64,000 nucleotides of DNA, from NCBI GenBank assembly GCA_003989085.1, contig RXIV01000009.1:62001-126000 (forward strand), read 5' to 3'. A program made the translations under genes and the position numbers. The stretch's first letter is position 1, and every line of letters starts with the position of its first letter. The notes below the pieces were generated by a model. The model worked only from the letters and a program-made list of their open reading frames with translations. It was not told the origin of the DNA and did not search any database. The stretch comes from Candidatus Competibacteraceae bacterium (GTDB lineage: Bacteria > Pseudomonadota > Gammaproteobacteria > Competibacterales > Competibacteraceae). Below are positions 1 through 9,769 of this stretch, one piece after another.

Positions 1-57
1 CTTATGGCAGGGGCCGCTGCATGCGCCAAAATCGCCGCTAGCGGCTTCCTGCACTAA
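1..57 (+). CDS. Possible 3' end of an upstream gene (partial)
   Basis: The first 57 bases are open in frame 1 and end in TAA, giving 18 residues rich in Ala and Gly. The codons resemble coding sequence, but the piece is too short to identify. It may be the tail of a gene that starts outside the window. The following 260 bases up to the first pilin gene hold no convincing gene. An antisense frame across 97-453 overlaps the pilin gene and looks accidental. Confidence 0.25.
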   Translation, partial: LMAGAAACAKIAASGFLH

Positions 58-318
58 GAGATTTCAGTTCCACCCGCATCGAATTCAGCCAGGGCGTCAA
101 TGCCTCGCCTTGGCTCTCCCTCCTTTCCTTCCTGCATCCACTGTAACCGTTCGTCGGATTTCTACTGCCGTTAGTCTATCTCGACAGCCCATTGATGAAG
201 TGGGGGCGTTTTCAATTATCATCGTAATTCCTTCGGTCGATGCTATCGGAAATTTATCATGGTGGTGGTAATTCGATCTCGAATTGATCATCGCCTGCTC
301 TTGAAGGATCAGAAGGCC

Positions 319-855
319 ATGAAAAGGTATGCGGGTTTCACCCTGATTGAACTCATCATTACCGTAGCAATAGCAGCGATTGTGCTGGCTATTGGAATAC
401 CGTCGTTCAAGGAGACAATCCTTCAGAACCGACTGACGACTTATACTAATCAACTCATTGGTGCGCTCAATTTGGCGCGATCCGAAGCTATTAAGCGGGG
501 CGTAAGGGTAACGCTGTGTCCAAGTAATGGTGCGGACTGTGAAGCAATTGGTTATGAGAAGGGCTGGATTGTATTTAGCGATCTGAACAACAACGCTAAA
601 CTGGATACGGCAAATGGTGAAATAATCATTCGCATCTTCGAAAAAATGCCGGATGGTATGACTCTAACCGGAAACGGCAATGTGGATACGTATATTTCCT
701 ATACCGGGGATGGCGTTAGTCGATTGAATGGTGGCGCGTTTCAAATTGGTACACTAACTCTCTGCAAAGATGGTAAGGCTCGCCAAATCATACTTAGCAG
801 TCCAGGGCGCTTACGGGTCGAAACCAACCCAACCAGTTTCAGTTGCCCATCGTAA
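319..855 (+). CDS. fimT: Type IV minor pilin, GspH/FimT family
   Basis: This is a prepilin-like protein of 178 aa, and would be part of the priming complex of a type IV pilus in the inner membrane and periplasm. The ATG at 319 is chosen over an upstream in-frame start (259) because it gives the classic short leader MKRYAG before the cleavage motif GFTLIEL, with Glu5 of the mature protein, and because AAGGA lies about 10 bases upstream. A hydrophobic helix of about 20 residues follows the cleavage site, and the C-terminal half has two Cys typical of GspH-like pseudopilins. It heads the conserved order fimT-pilV-pilW-pilX-pilY1-pilE, as in the fimU operon of Pseudomonas. Confidence 0.85.
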   Translation: MKRYAGFTLIELIITVAIAAIVLAIGIPSFKETILQNRLTTYTNQLIGALNLARSEAIKRGVRVTLCPSNGADCEAIGYEKGWIVFSDLNNNAKLDTANGEIIIRIFEKMPDGMTLTGNGNVDTYISYTGDGVSRLNGGAFQIGTLTLCKDGKARQIILSSPGRLRVETNPTSFSCPS

Positions 856-920
856 TCCTGCCATAGTCTTTATCCTCCGCATTATCCATTCCATGACTTC
901 CCAGGATTAACGAGGTTTAT

Positions 921-1490
921 ATGTTAAAAGCGAAGTTATTCATTAGGGCAACTCGTTGCCGCCAGTCAGGCTTTACTCTACTAGAGGTTTTGATCACGCT
1001 GATCGTCTTATCCGTTGGTTTACTGGGTTTGGCCGGTTTACAAACGATGAGTCTACGGAACAATCATGATGCATATCTACGGAGTCAAGTCATCTCGCAA
1101 ATTTATGACATTGTGGATCGGATGCGGGCTAATTCAGGTCGGGTTGATGATAGCTACAAAATGACTAATGCTACCTATACCTTGAATGCAATAGGTCAAA
1201 AAACGGAGAATTGTGATAAAAAAGTCGGTTGCACAACGTCAGAGATGGCAGCGCATGATTTGTTTAACTGGGATCAGTCCATTAGAAACTCTCTACCACA
1301 AGGCATAGGAATTGTCTGTCGCGATGGTTCGATGGAAGATGGCGACTATGCTTGGAACGAGAATAAGGTCACTCCAGCGTGTTCTAACTTATCGACTGAC
1401 CCCTTGGTAATTAAAATTTGGTGGGTAGATGATCGCGCTGATCCACCAGTGGCGAGGCGCTTCTCGACTGTGATAGGAGACAAGCTGTGA
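921..1490 (+). CDS. pilV: Type IV pilus minor pilin PilV
   Basis: A 189-aa prepilin with a 17-residue leader, the cleavage site SGFTLLEV and a long hydrophobic stretch with GLLGLAGLQ, the hallmark of PilV. The start has GAGG five bases upstream. PilV, PilW, PilX and FimT form a complex that primes pilus assembly and holds PilY1 at the tip. The stop overlaps the GTG start of pilW in a 4-base GTGA, which indicates translational coupling. Confidence 0.9.
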   Translation: MLKAKLFIRATRCRQSGFTLLEVLITLIVLSVGLLGLAGLQTMSLRNNHDAYLRSQVISQIYDIVDRMRANSGRVDDSYKMTNATYTLNAIGQKTENCDKKVGCTTSEMAAHDLFNWDQSIRNSLPQGIGIVCRDGSMEDGDYAWNENKVTPACSNLSTDPLVIKIWWVDDRADPPVARRFSTVIGDKL

Positions 1491-2371
1491 GCGTGAATTG
1501 CAAGCAACTGGTAGTGAGCGCTCTAGGGCGGCGGCAACAACAGGGTTTAACGCTCATTGAAATTATGGTGGCGTTGCTAATCGGCGCATTTTTGCTGGCT
1601 GGAGTTATACAAATATTCATTGTTAATAAACAAACTTATCGAGTACAAGAGAATCTATCAAGAATGCAGGAGAATGGTCGGTTTGCGATTGATTACTTGA
1701 ATCGCTACATCCGCTTGGCTGGATATATCACAACTAAATCTCTCAACGATATTCGCTATAAAGATTTGTCGCGGAATAGTACGACGGGTCAAAATGATGG
1801 TAGCAGTATTACCTCAGCCTTATTTGGTAATTCTGGCAACAAGGCAATTGCCGGCACTAATGGTGACGGGCTTAATTCAAGTGATAGCATTACTGTTCGC
1901 TATCAGGCTGATCCCCCTGCTGATGGTCAGATGGCCGATTGTCTAGGTAATACGGTTAGCTCACCTAATGGTGATGTAATTGTAGCCAATCAATTCTTTT
2001 TAAAAGCTGATGCTAGTAATAACAACCAACCGACTCTCTATTGCGATCCGCTACACGCAACTGATCCGACTGAACAACCCGTTATCAGCGGCGTTGAGAA
2101 TATGCAGATTCGTTATTGTGTGCCAGCAGATTCAACCGATACAAATATTGGTTGTGTATTAGCAGGCAATGATGTATCTGATTGGAATCAGATACAAAGT
2201 GTTAGGGTGAGCTTACTGCTACGGAGTGCGGATGATAATTTGGTGACTCAACCACAACCTTATCAATTTGATATTAATGGTGACGGGGTCAATGAAACAA
2301 TCACCCCCAGCGACAAACGTCTACGGCGGGTGTTCACTACAACGATTGCCGTGCGAAATCTGGTGAAATAG
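1487..2371 (+). CDS. pilW: Type IV pilus minor pilin PilW
   Basis: A 294-aa protein whose GTG start overlaps the pilV stop; AGGAGA at 1475-1480 is a good ribosome site. The leader ends at QQGLTLIEIMVALLIG (G/L cleavage, mature Glu5), followed by the PilW pattern in which an N-terminal helix leads to NGRFAIDYLNRYIRLAGY. The large C-terminal part is the usual variable beta-rich domain. It sits in the minor pilin operon between pilV and pilX and probably acts in the priming complex. Confidence 0.9.
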   Translation: MSVNCKQLVVSALGRRQQQGLTLIEIMVALLIGAFLLAGVIQIFIVNKQTYRVQENLSRMQENGRFAIDYLNRYIRLAGYITTKSLNDIRYKDLSRNSTTGQNDGSSITSALFGNSGNKAIAGTNGDGLNSSDSITVRYQADPPADGQMADCLGNTVSSPNGDVIVANQFFLKADASNNNQPTLYCDPLHATDPTEQPVISGVENMQIRYCVPADSTDTNIGCVLAGNDVSDWNQIQSVRVSLLLRSADDNLVTQPQPYQFDINGDGVNETITPSDKRLRRVFTTTIAVRNLVK

Positions 2372-2394
2372 GGATTTCAAAAGGATACTATTCA

Positions 2395-3042
2395 ATGAAG
2401 CCAATGACAGACTTTACGCAATTGAAAATAATAACCAAATCAAGGGGTGCTGCTAAAGAAGTGGGGTTTTTAGTCAAACAACAGGGCGCTGCCTTGGTAG
2501 TTGCCCTGATCATGCTAGTCTTGATGACATTAGTGGGCATCACTGCGATGCAAGTTACGACGGTTCAGGAAAAGATGGTTGCCAATAGCCGCGACTTGAA
2601 TGTGGCTTTCCAAGCAGCAGAAGTTGCATTACTGCGCGGTGAGCATTACGTAAAAAATATGCAGGATGCTATTTTCACTACTACTTGCAAGGGCAGTGGA
2701 AGCACTATTGGCTTATGTAAGCCCGGCCAATCAACTCCTATCTGGACAACAATTAGCTGGAGCGATACTGATCCTGTTACCTTGGAATATGGTAATGAGC
2801 AAGAAAATAAACAGATTCCAGCTAGCGAAACATCAGTTGACAACATTCAACCATTGCCTGCTAAAACTGTCGCTAAACAGCCGCGCTATATCATTGAGGA
2901 TATTACCTCAGTCAGTGGTGGAGGCCAAGCTAACCTGAGCAAAGGTTTGTATCGAATTACTGCTCAGGGCTATGGACAGGCTGTTAATGATAATGGTCAG
3001 CCTTTAGCACGGGTTATGCTGCAAAGCGTTTTCAAAAAATAG
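2395..3042 (+). CDS. pilX: Type IV pilus assembly protein PilX
   Basis: A 215-aa protein with a longer N-terminus than the other pilins and the PilX signature QQGAALVVALIMLVLMTLVG, followed by the conserved stretch TTVQEKMVANSRD and FQAAEVALLRGE. PilX-type minor pilins lack the usual Glu5-containing FTLIE motif. AAGGA stands nine bases before the ATG. It lies directly upstream of pilY1, the usual partner in the tip complex. Confidence 0.88.
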   Translation: MKPMTDFTQLKIITKSRGAAKEVGFLVKQQGAALVVALIMLVLMTLVGITAMQVTTVQEKMVANSRDLNVAFQAAEVALLRGEHYVKNMQDAIFTTTCKGSGSTIGLCKPGQSTPIWTTISWSDTDPVTLEYGNEQENKQIPASETSVDNIQPLPAKTVAKQPRYIIEDITSVSGGGQANLSKGLYRITAQGYGQAVNDNGQPLARVMLQSVFKK

Positions 3043-3122
3043 CCCTGAAAGCATATCGAATTGGTTTTAGCTGTACACCGATTTCTTAAATGGAGGCCTG
3101 ACTAAACCGTCAGGAGAACACA

Positions 3123-6100
3123 ATGAGAAAAAATCTAGTTTCTTTTAGTCATCACGTCTTATGTAGCTTGCTATTACTCAGCCTAGGCGGCTGGTGGATT
3201 CCCACTGTGCAAGCAGGAGTGGACATTGCCCAAGTCCCACTGTTCTTGGGTGGGAATAGCACCCCATTGGTCATGCTAGTCATGGGACGGGACCATAAAC
3301 TGTACTACGAGGCTTACAATGATGCCTCTGATCTTAACGGTGATGGCGTATTGGATGTTGGTTATAAGCCGAATACGATAACTTATTTCGGTTATTTCGA
3401 TTCCAATAAGTGCTATACCTATTCTAATGACCTGTTTACTCCCAGTGGCCCGGCGACAAATAAGAAATGTTCCGGCCAATGGAGTGGAGATTTTCTCAAC
3501 TATCTGACCACCAGCCGTATGGACGCCATGCGCAAAGTACTCTATGGCGGTTATCGCAGTACCGATAGCACCACACAAACTGTTCTGGAACGCTCTTATA
3601 TTCCACAGGATGCACACAGCTGGGGTAAGGAATATAAAGATTTGGCAACGGATGGATACAATATCAGTGATTACACACCACTAGCCTTGCCAACTTCTGG
3701 GACACGGCATCTTTTTGCCAACACAACATTATTAAATGGTGACGGAAAGCCATTATTGCGGGTGCTGACTAACAGCAACTATCGAATCTGGGAATGGGTT
3801 TCGATTGAGCGTCCAGTAGCAGGAGACCAGTGCGCAACGGGTAATAACGTAAGGGCTAATTGTGTAACCTCAGCTACAACTGATAGCACTCACCCCAGCA
3901 ATGCTGCCGAATTTGCTGCGCTGCTTGCAAGGTTTGCAAACGCAGGCCATCTCATGGGCACTAGCTCTTCTACTACCCCAACGCCCGATTTTGTTTTCAA
4001 TGGCAGGATTGAGTGTGGCTCCGCCTGTAACCCTTACGGTAGTGATGATAATTACATCACTGTCTTTACAGGTCATCTTAATGTTATTATTGCTGGTGAT
4101 TATCAATTTTCTTTAGGTGGCGATGATGCAACTGAGGTACTTATTGATGGAAATGTAATATTGGGTCGATATACTTGGGATGCTTGTACACCCAAGGTAG
4201 ATAGTAGTTGTATAGTCACGAAGAACCTGACAGCCGGTCTGCATACTATTGAATATCACCACGAAGAGGTAAGCGGTGGTGATAGTTATTATTTATATTG
4301 GAAAGGGCCTGATACTGTTAAATCTGATAAGTGGGAGGTTATACCTGCTAACCACTTTCCCGATCTGGTAATTTCGACCTACGATAGAAAAATTTCAGGC
4401 TCCGTCAGAACCGATTATACAGTTCGAGTTCAGGTTTGTGCGACGGGCACCGATGACAGTTGTAAGGGCTATCCCTCTGCTAATCCAACCATCTACAAAC
4501 CGACTGGCTTATTGCAGGAGTACGGTGAAGATACGCCAGAGCGTATGGCATTCGGACTGCTATCGGGTTCGTATAAAAAGAACACCAGTGGCGGTGTATT
4601 GCGTAAAAACATTGGGCCATTCAGTAAGGATGCCTACACCGATAGTGAAGTCAACCTGACAACAGGACAGTTTAACAGCAGTGTAGTAGGTATCACAGGG
4701 ACATTGGACAAGTTCAAGATTGTTGATTTTGGTGGTAACTATCAGTACGGCTGTGGCTGGATTACCACCCGCCCTATCAAGGAAGGCGAGTGTTATATGT
4801 GGGGTAATCCAGTGGGTGAAATGATGTATGAAACCCTGCGCTATTTTGCGGCTTCTCCTAGCTCTACTCCGGCTCCTACTCCTGATTTTTCTAATTTTTC
4901 AAGTGGACCGGATTATGATCTTAAATTACCAGCGCCGACCTGGAAAACTCCTTTCTATGACAAGACTAAAAATCCTGGAGGTTATTCTGGTTCCAAGTGC
5001 TTTATGCTGACTATTAGTGATTTGCCGTCTTACGACAGCGATCAGATACCTGGCAGCTATTTCAACAGCTTCAGCAGCGATATCAGCATGAATGCTAAAA
5101 CTCTTGCTGACGCCATCTGGGCGGGTGAACCGGCTGATAATGCTAACCCAATGAAATTTATCGGGCAGTCGGGTAATGTTAGCGATAATGCGCCGACCGC
5201 CAAGAACGTCGCCGGATTTGGTAGCATTCGCGGCTTAGCTCCTGAAGAACCAACCAAGCAAGGTAGCTTCTATTCGGCAGCCGTAGCCTACTTTGGCAAT
5301 ACACAGGGCATTGGCGCTACCGCTGGCAAGCAGCGGATAGAAACTATGTCTGTGGTTCTCAGTTCTCCATTGCCACGCATCCAAATCCCCGTTGGCAGTC
5401 GTACCATCACCTTGGTGCCCTTTGCCAAATCGGTAGGCGGTTCTAGTATCAGCGCCGCTTCAACTGATTTTCAGCCAACTAACCAGATTGTGGATTTCTA
5501 TGTAGAAAAAATTGATTACACAGACCCCGACAATGGTGGTCGTCCACACGGCATCTTTCGCATCAACTACGAAGATGTGGAGCAAGGCGCTGATCATGAT
5601 ATGGATGCCGTCGTTAAATACGACTACAAGGTGAATGCGGATAATACGATTACGGTTACGCTGAGTTCTGATTACGCAGCGGGCGGCATTATTCAATACA
5701 TGGGGTATGTGATCGCAGGCACTGACGGTCAGGATGGAGTCTATCTGGAAGTACGCGATTCGGATACCTGCAATACTTGTGGTCCGATCTACTTTGCAGG
5801 TACGCCAGTTCCCTACACGACTGACGCCAGCGGTATGACGCTACCCCGCGCTAGTTGGCCGACTGACTACTGGAATCATGTCGATGCAAACGGCGCTCAG
5901 TTGCCATTGTTGGCGACCCGTAAGTTCAAGCCAGCAACAGGCTCTTCAAGTACCGCTGGGGAACTCATCAAACATGACCCATTCTGGTATGCCGCTAAAT
6001 GGGGTGGATTCAATGACCTGAATCATAATGGTCTACCCGATGCAGGCGAGTGGGATACTGAACAAAGTGGTGTGCCTGATAACTATTTCTTGGTAACTAA

Positions 6101-8486
6101 TGCTGGTAAATTGAAAGAACAATTAGGTAAGGCATTTGCCAAGATTCAGAGCAAGACTGGAACAGCGTCGGTAGTGGCGGTAGCTACCGGTAAGACCTAT
6201 GGTGATGGCGACCTTTATCAAGCTCAGTTTGATAGTAAAGACTGGAGCGGTAAAGTAGTGTCATTGCGACCCAAGACTACAGCGACCGGGACACTGGATG
6301 CCTCTCAAAACTGGGATGCGGGTGAAAAAATCAATACGCTGAATTCCGACAGCCGACAGATTCTGACCTACAAACCTTCTGCGGATAAAGGCATCCCCTT
6401 CCGCTGGCCCGCTAGTCCAACATCACCCTCCGCTAATGAACTCGATACAGTTCAAGCGCAGGCTTTATCCGATTTAAAAACGGATGGAACCTATGATTAC
6501 ACCAAGGGAGCGGATCGATTGGCCTTCCTGCGAGGTGTCAATAGCAAGGAGGGCACGACTGCGGATACATTCCGCAAACGCAGCTCGGATTTGGGCGACA
6601 TTGTCAATTCTAATCCGGTCTATGTTGCTCGGCCTAATCTGCGTTATGACCTGACGTGCGGTTCTACAACCTATTCCAGTTTCATCACAGCCAACGCTGA
6701 CCGCCAGCACATACTTTATGTCGGTTCCAATGATGGAATGCTGCATGGCTTCGATGCAGGTTTAAAAGATGCTACTACCGGGCTTTTCAGTTCCGGTACT
6801 GGCCTCGAAACTATTGCTTATGTGCCTAGCGTGGTCTTCAAAAACCTGAAGCTGTTGACCAGACAGGATTATAATCCTACATCCGCAAGCACAGGCGCTT
6901 CAGCGAATGCTTTGAATAACTCTATGCATCATTACTATGTTGACAGCCGATCAATCATCAGTGATGCATGTTTCGATGCTGCGTGGCACTCAGTATTGAT
7001 TGGGCGATTAGGGGCTGGTGGCCGAGAAGTATTTGCCCTGGAGGTGACTAAACCTGCCGACTTTGCTGAGTCCAAGGCCGATAGTCTGGTGCGCTGGGAG
7101 CTGACTGCCGATGATGATGCCGATCTAGGCTACACCTTTGGCGGTTCCTGGATTGTCCAGATGAATAATGGTGAATGGGCTGCGGTTTTTGGCAATGGTT
7201 ATAACAGCGATGAAGCCACTGGCCTATGTAGTGACGGCTTACCGGTTGGCAATGGCTGCGATAAACACACACCTTCGGCCACTCTTGTCAAAGGAAGCGG
7301 TAATGCCGTTCTGTTCATTGTGAATGTCAAGACCGGAGCAGTGATCAAGAAAATTGCCGTTCCCACGCCTACCGTCTGTAGTGACGACCTTCCTATCGGT
7401 TCTGGCTGTGATACACATACTCCTCCCGCCAGTTTGATGAGCAATGTGGGTCTATCTTCGCCCTACATCTACGATGTTGACGGCGATGGTAAAACTGACT
7501 GGATTTATGCAGGCGACATGGCTGGTAATCTGTGGAAATTCGACGTAAGGAGTAACACCCCTTCGGCATGGACAGTCAATCTGTTGTTTACCGCCAAGAA
7601 TAGCGCTGGAGTCCGGCAGCCGATTACCAGCCCTCCCATTGTGATGGGACATCCGCAAGGCGGTACGCTGGTGCTGTTTGGCACCGGACGTTATCTAGGC
7701 AGTACCGATCTAAGTAATCACGACGTGCAGAGCTACTACGGAATCTGGGATCGGGAGTATTGGGGAGCGGACCAGAAATGGGGCACCAGTGATGATGTGG
7801 CGTTCGCTAAAGTGGACTCCCGTAGCGATCTACGAGCACAAACTTTTGCAGCGGCGAACGTAACGATCGATGGTTCTTCGTACCGCACCAGTTCTGCCAA
7901 CGAAATTTGCTGGAAGGATAAAGGGACCTGCACGTTCGTCTGTAGGGAGGATAAGTGCACAACGGATACTGGCGCCGTCGATAAAGACGCAACCTACACC
8001 TTGTCGCCGAAATACCTGGGCTGGTACATCGATCTACCTTATACGACGGCGGAGGGTGGTAACGAACGAGTCTATGATGATTCAGAATTGGTTGGGGGGC
8101 GGATTCTCTTCGTCAGTAAAGCGCCTACCCCGCAAGATCCAACAGCTTCTGTTCAACCCTGTGATTCCATTTTACCGGGGGGCAAGAGCTGGGTGAACAT
8201 GATCGATGCCCTCAGTGGTAAGCGATTAGCAACCTCTTTCATCAAGGTGGATGAGAAGGGAAAGCAAACTGCGCTGAAAGATTCCGCCACTGGAAACGCC
8301 CCAAGCAGTTTGGTCATCGAGGGGATCGCTACTGGTTCCAGCACCGGATCGGGTAAGAGCGATGTTGATTACGCGATGATTGGCACAACCAACCCAGTCA
8401 CAGGCAAAGTCGAGATCCAGGTTATCGGAATCCCAACCAGCAGTGAGCGGCAATCCTGGAAGCAACTGGAGTTCCAAGGCAATTAG
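3123..8486 (+). CDS. pilY1: PilY1-like pilus tip adhesin with inserted PA14 domain
   Basis: This large secreted protein (1787 aa) would sit at the pilus tip and control adhesion and retraction. The first 32 residues form a signal peptide. The N-terminal part has a calcium-loop-like motif DLNGDGVLD (residues 70-78). The C-terminal half is the PilY1 beta-propeller with the loop DVDGDGKTD (1451-1459), which matches the calcium site known to control retraction in Pseudomonas. Residues of about 285-410 read as a PA14 domain ([15 protein letters not shown], then [14 protein letters not shown] and YYLYWKGP), an unusual insertion. No MIDAS-type vWA motif is visible near the N-terminus, unlike Pseudomonas PilY1. 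A 16-residue Cys/His segment is duplicated at 1369 and 1419. The start has AGGAG seven bases upstream. Confidence 0.9.
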   Translation: MRKNLVSFSHHVLCSLLLLSLGGWWIPTVQAGVDIAQVPLFLGGNSTPLVMLVMGRDHKLYYEAYNDASDLNGDGVLDVGYKPNTITYFGYFDSNKCYTYSNDLFTPSGPATNKKCSGQWSGDFLNYLTTSRMDAMRKVLYGGYRSTDSTTQTVLERSYIPQDAHSWGKEYKDLATDGYNISDYTPLALPTSGTRHLFANTTLLNGDGKPLLRVLTNSNYRIWEWVSIERPVAGDQCATGNNVRANCVTSATTDSTHPSNAAEFAALLARFANAGHLMGTSSSTTPTPDFVFNGRIECGSACNPYGSDDNYITVFTGHLNVIIAGDYQFSLGGDDATEVLIDGNVILGRYTWDACTPKVDSSCIVTKNLTAGLHTIEYHHEEVSGGDSYYLYWKGPDTVKSDKWEVIPANHFPDLVISTYDRKISGSVRTDYTVRVQVCATGTDDSCKGYPSANPTIYKPTGLLQEYGEDTPERMAFGLLSGSYKKNTSGGVLRKNIGPFSKDAYTDSEVNLTTGQFNSSVVGITGTLDKFKIVDFGGNYQYGCGWITTRPIKEGECYMWGNPVGEMMYETLRYFAASPSSTPAPTPDFSNFSSGPDYDLKLPAPTWKTPFYDKTKNPGGYSGSKCFMLTISDLPSYDSDQIPGSYFNSFSSDISMNAKTLADAIWAGEPADNANPMKFIGQSGNVSDNAPTAKNVAGFGSIRGLAPEEPTKQGSFYSAAVAYFGNTQGIGATAGKQRIETMSVVLSSPLPRIQIPVGSRTITLVPFAKSVGGSSISAASTDFQPTNQIVDFYVEKIDYTDPDNGGRPHGIFRINYEDVEQGADHDMDAVVKYDYKVNADNTITVTLSSDYAAGGIIQYMGYVIAGTDGQDGVYLEVRDSDTCNTCGPIYFAGTPVPYTTDASGMTLPRASWPTDYWNHVDANGAQLPLLATRKFKPATGSSSTAGELIKHDPFWYAAKWGGFNDLNHNGLPDAGEWDTEQSGVPDNYFLVTNAGKLKEQLGKAFAKIQSKTGTASVVAVATGKTYGDGDLYQAQFDSKDWSGKVVSLRPKTTATGTLDASQNWDAGEKINTLNSDSRQILTYKPSADKGIPFRWPASPTSPSANELDTVQAQALSDLKTDGTYDYTKGADRLAFLRGVNSKEGTTADTFRKRSSDLGDIVNSNPVYVARPNLRYDLTCGSTTYSSFITANADRQHILYVGSNDGMLHGFDAGLKDATTGLFSSGTGLETIAYVPSVVFKNLKLLTRQDYNPTSASTGASANALNNSMHHYYVDSRSIISDACFDAAWHSVLIGRLGAGGREVFALEVTKPADFAESKADSLVRWELTADDDADLGYTFGGSWIVQMNNGEWAAVFGNGYNSDEATGLCSDGLPVGNGCDKHTPSATLVKGSGNAVLFIVNVKTGAVIKKIAVPTPTVCSDDLPIGSGCDTHTPPASLMSNVGLSSPYIYDVDGDGKTDWIYAGDMAGNLWKFDVRSNTPSAWTVNLLFTAKNSAGVRQPITSPPIVMGHPQGGTLVLFGTGRYLGSTDLSNHDVQSYYGIWDREYWGADQKWGTSDDVAFAKVDSRSDLRAQTFAAANVTIDGSSYRTSSANEICWKDKGTCTFVCREDKCTTDTGAVDKDATYTLSPKYLGWYIDLPYTTAEGGNERVYDDSELVGGRILFVSKAPTPQDPTASVQPCDSILPGGKSWVNMIDALSGKRLATSFIKVDEKGKQTALKDSATGNAPSSLVIEGIATGSSTGSGKSDVDYAMIGTTNPVTGKVEIQVIGIPTSSERQSWKQLEFQGN

Positions 8487-8554
8487 GATTTTCCATAAAC
8501 GGGCAAGGAAGCCCACACAACTCCAGTCCAGTTTGCTTAATGAGGTATAAGTTC

Positions 8555-9022
8555 ATGCGAATCCAATACTCCAAGGGTTTTACCTTGATCGAATTGATGA
8601 TTGCCGTCGCGGTTGTTGGTATTCTGGCCGCCATTGCCTATCCGTCCTACCAAGACAGCGTCCGCAAATCACGGCGGGCAGATGCCAAATCAGCATTGCT
8701 CGACGCTGCGCAACGAGAAGAACGGTTTTTCACTGAAAACAACCAATACACCGCAACCCTTGGAACCGGGGGTCTAAATCTGTCGGCAACCACAACCGAT
8801 GGTTATTACACCTTAGCGATTACCAATGCCGCAGCCAATGCCGCTGGCAGAATCTCTACCTACACGATTACTGCCACGCCGGTAGCCGGCACAACGCAGG
8901 CGAAAGACACAACCTGTAGCGCATTCAGTGTGAATCAGATTGGCGTAAAATGTGTCAAAGGTGGGTCTTATTGCAGTAACGGCGACACTGCCGCCAAGAC
9001 CGCTGTTGCCGCTTGCTGGTAA
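8555..9022 (+). CDS. pilE: Type IV pilin PilE-like
   Basis: A 155-aa prepilin. The ATG at 8555 is preferred over 8540 because GAGGT stands eight bases upstream and it gives the short leader MRIQYSKG before [20 protein letters not shown]. The segment [28 protein letters not shown] is typical of PilE minor pilins next to pilY1. Four Cys lie in the C-terminal third, the last two residues from the end, consistent with a D-region disulfide. It is the last gene of the operon and a terminator follows directly. Confidence 0.88.
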   Translation: MRIQYSKGFTLIELMIAVAVVGILAAIAYPSYQDSVRKSRRADAKSALLDAAQREERFFTENNQYTATLGTGGLNLSATTTDGYYTLAITNAAANAAGRISTYTITATPVAGTTQAKDTTCSAFSVNQIGVKCVKGGSYCSNGDTAAKTAVAACW

Positions 9023-9034
9023 TCAGCATTCCAC

Positions 9035-9062
9035 AAAAAAGCCGACCATCGTCGGCTTTTTT
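9035..9062. terminator. Rho-independent terminator, probably bidirectional
   Basis: A-run, stem GCCGAC / GTCGGC with loop CATC, then six T. It closes the pilin operon. The A-run on the other side lets it also serve the epimerase gene that ends at 9116 on the minus strand. Confidence 0.85.
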
Positions 9063-9115
9063 ATTTGGAAAAGGCGCTATTTACAATAGGCTAGGAAAGC
9101 GCTTGCTTAGCACGC

Positions 9116-9589
9116 TTAAGCCACCTTGGCGAATGCCTCAATCACTTCCTGCGGCGCCTGAATCAGCTCAATCAACACCCCTTCACCAGATAGCGGCGTG
9201 GCGTCATTACCCTTGGGATGGAGAAAGCAAACCTCGTATCCCGCTGCGCCCTTGCGAATCCCACCGGGCGTGAAGCGCATCCCTTTCGCAGTCAGCCATT
9301 CCACTGCCGCCGCCAGGTTATCAATCCACAGCCCGATATGATTGAGTTGCGGCTCATGCACCTTGGGAGCCTTGCCCGGATCAATCGGCTGCATCAAATC
9401 TACTTCTACCTTGAACGGCCCGGAGCCGATAGCGGCGATATCCTCGTCCACATTCTCCCGCTCGCTGCGAAAATTGCCGGTCAGGGTCAGGCCCAAGGTA
9501 TCGATCCACAACCGGCTGAGCTTGGACTTATCCAGCCCGCCGATGGCGATCTGCTGGATGCCCAGCACTTTGAAGGGTCGGTCAGCCAC
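9116..9589 (-). CDS. mce: Methylmalonyl-CoA epimerase-like VOC protein
   Basis: This 157-aa protein with two VOC (glyoxalase-fold) halves probably interconverts the (S) and (R) forms of methylmalonyl-CoA, feeding the mutase encoded divergently next door. The end of the protein carries the epimerase-type pattern FLHPKG followed by [10 protein letters not shown] with the metal-ligand Glu; LNHIGLWID supplies the central His. The first metal ligand, His in a DHIGIA-type strand, is replaced: the sequence reads QQIAIG (residues 12-17), so metal binding may differ. The GTG start has AGGAGG six bases upstream. The neighbourhood argues strongly for the function; the changed ligand is the reason for some doubt. 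Confidence 0.78.
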   Translation of the reverse strand: MADRPFKVLGIQQIAIGGLDKSKLSRLWIDTLGLTLTGNFRSERENVDEDIAAIGSGPFKVEVDLMQPIDPGKAPKVHEPQLNHIGLWIDNLAAAVEWLTAKGMRFTPGGIRKGAAGYEVCFLHPKGNDATPLSGEGVLIELIQAPQEVIEAFAKVA

Positions 9590-9618
9590 GAAAAACCTCC
9601 TGAATGGTTACAATTGAA

Positions 9619-9636
9619 GAAGGCGACAGCGCCTTC
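9619..9636. promoter_or_regulatory. Perfect hairpin between divergent mce and mutA
   Basis: Seven-base inverted repeat GAAGGCG / CGCCTTC with loop ACAG in the 180-bp divergent intergenic region. It has no T-run, so it is unlikely to terminate. It could be an operator or a leader structure; no function is shown. A TATACT box lies at about 9713 on the mutA side without a clear -35. Confidence 0.3.
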
Positions 9637-9769
9637 ATTGAGTATGTCATTCAAGTTTGTGATTGCAACTGTGCCCGCCCCTGCGGAGCGCCGGGCATCA
9701 AAGCAATCTTCAGTTATACTTCGCCGGTACTGACAACCCCTTGTGTTTCGGCTCCTTTGGAGGATGTGC

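Noticed and set aside
97-453. Minus-strand frame over the fimT start
   Set aside because: Overlaps a real pilin gene and its leader; low-complexity Arg/His-rich product without family features.
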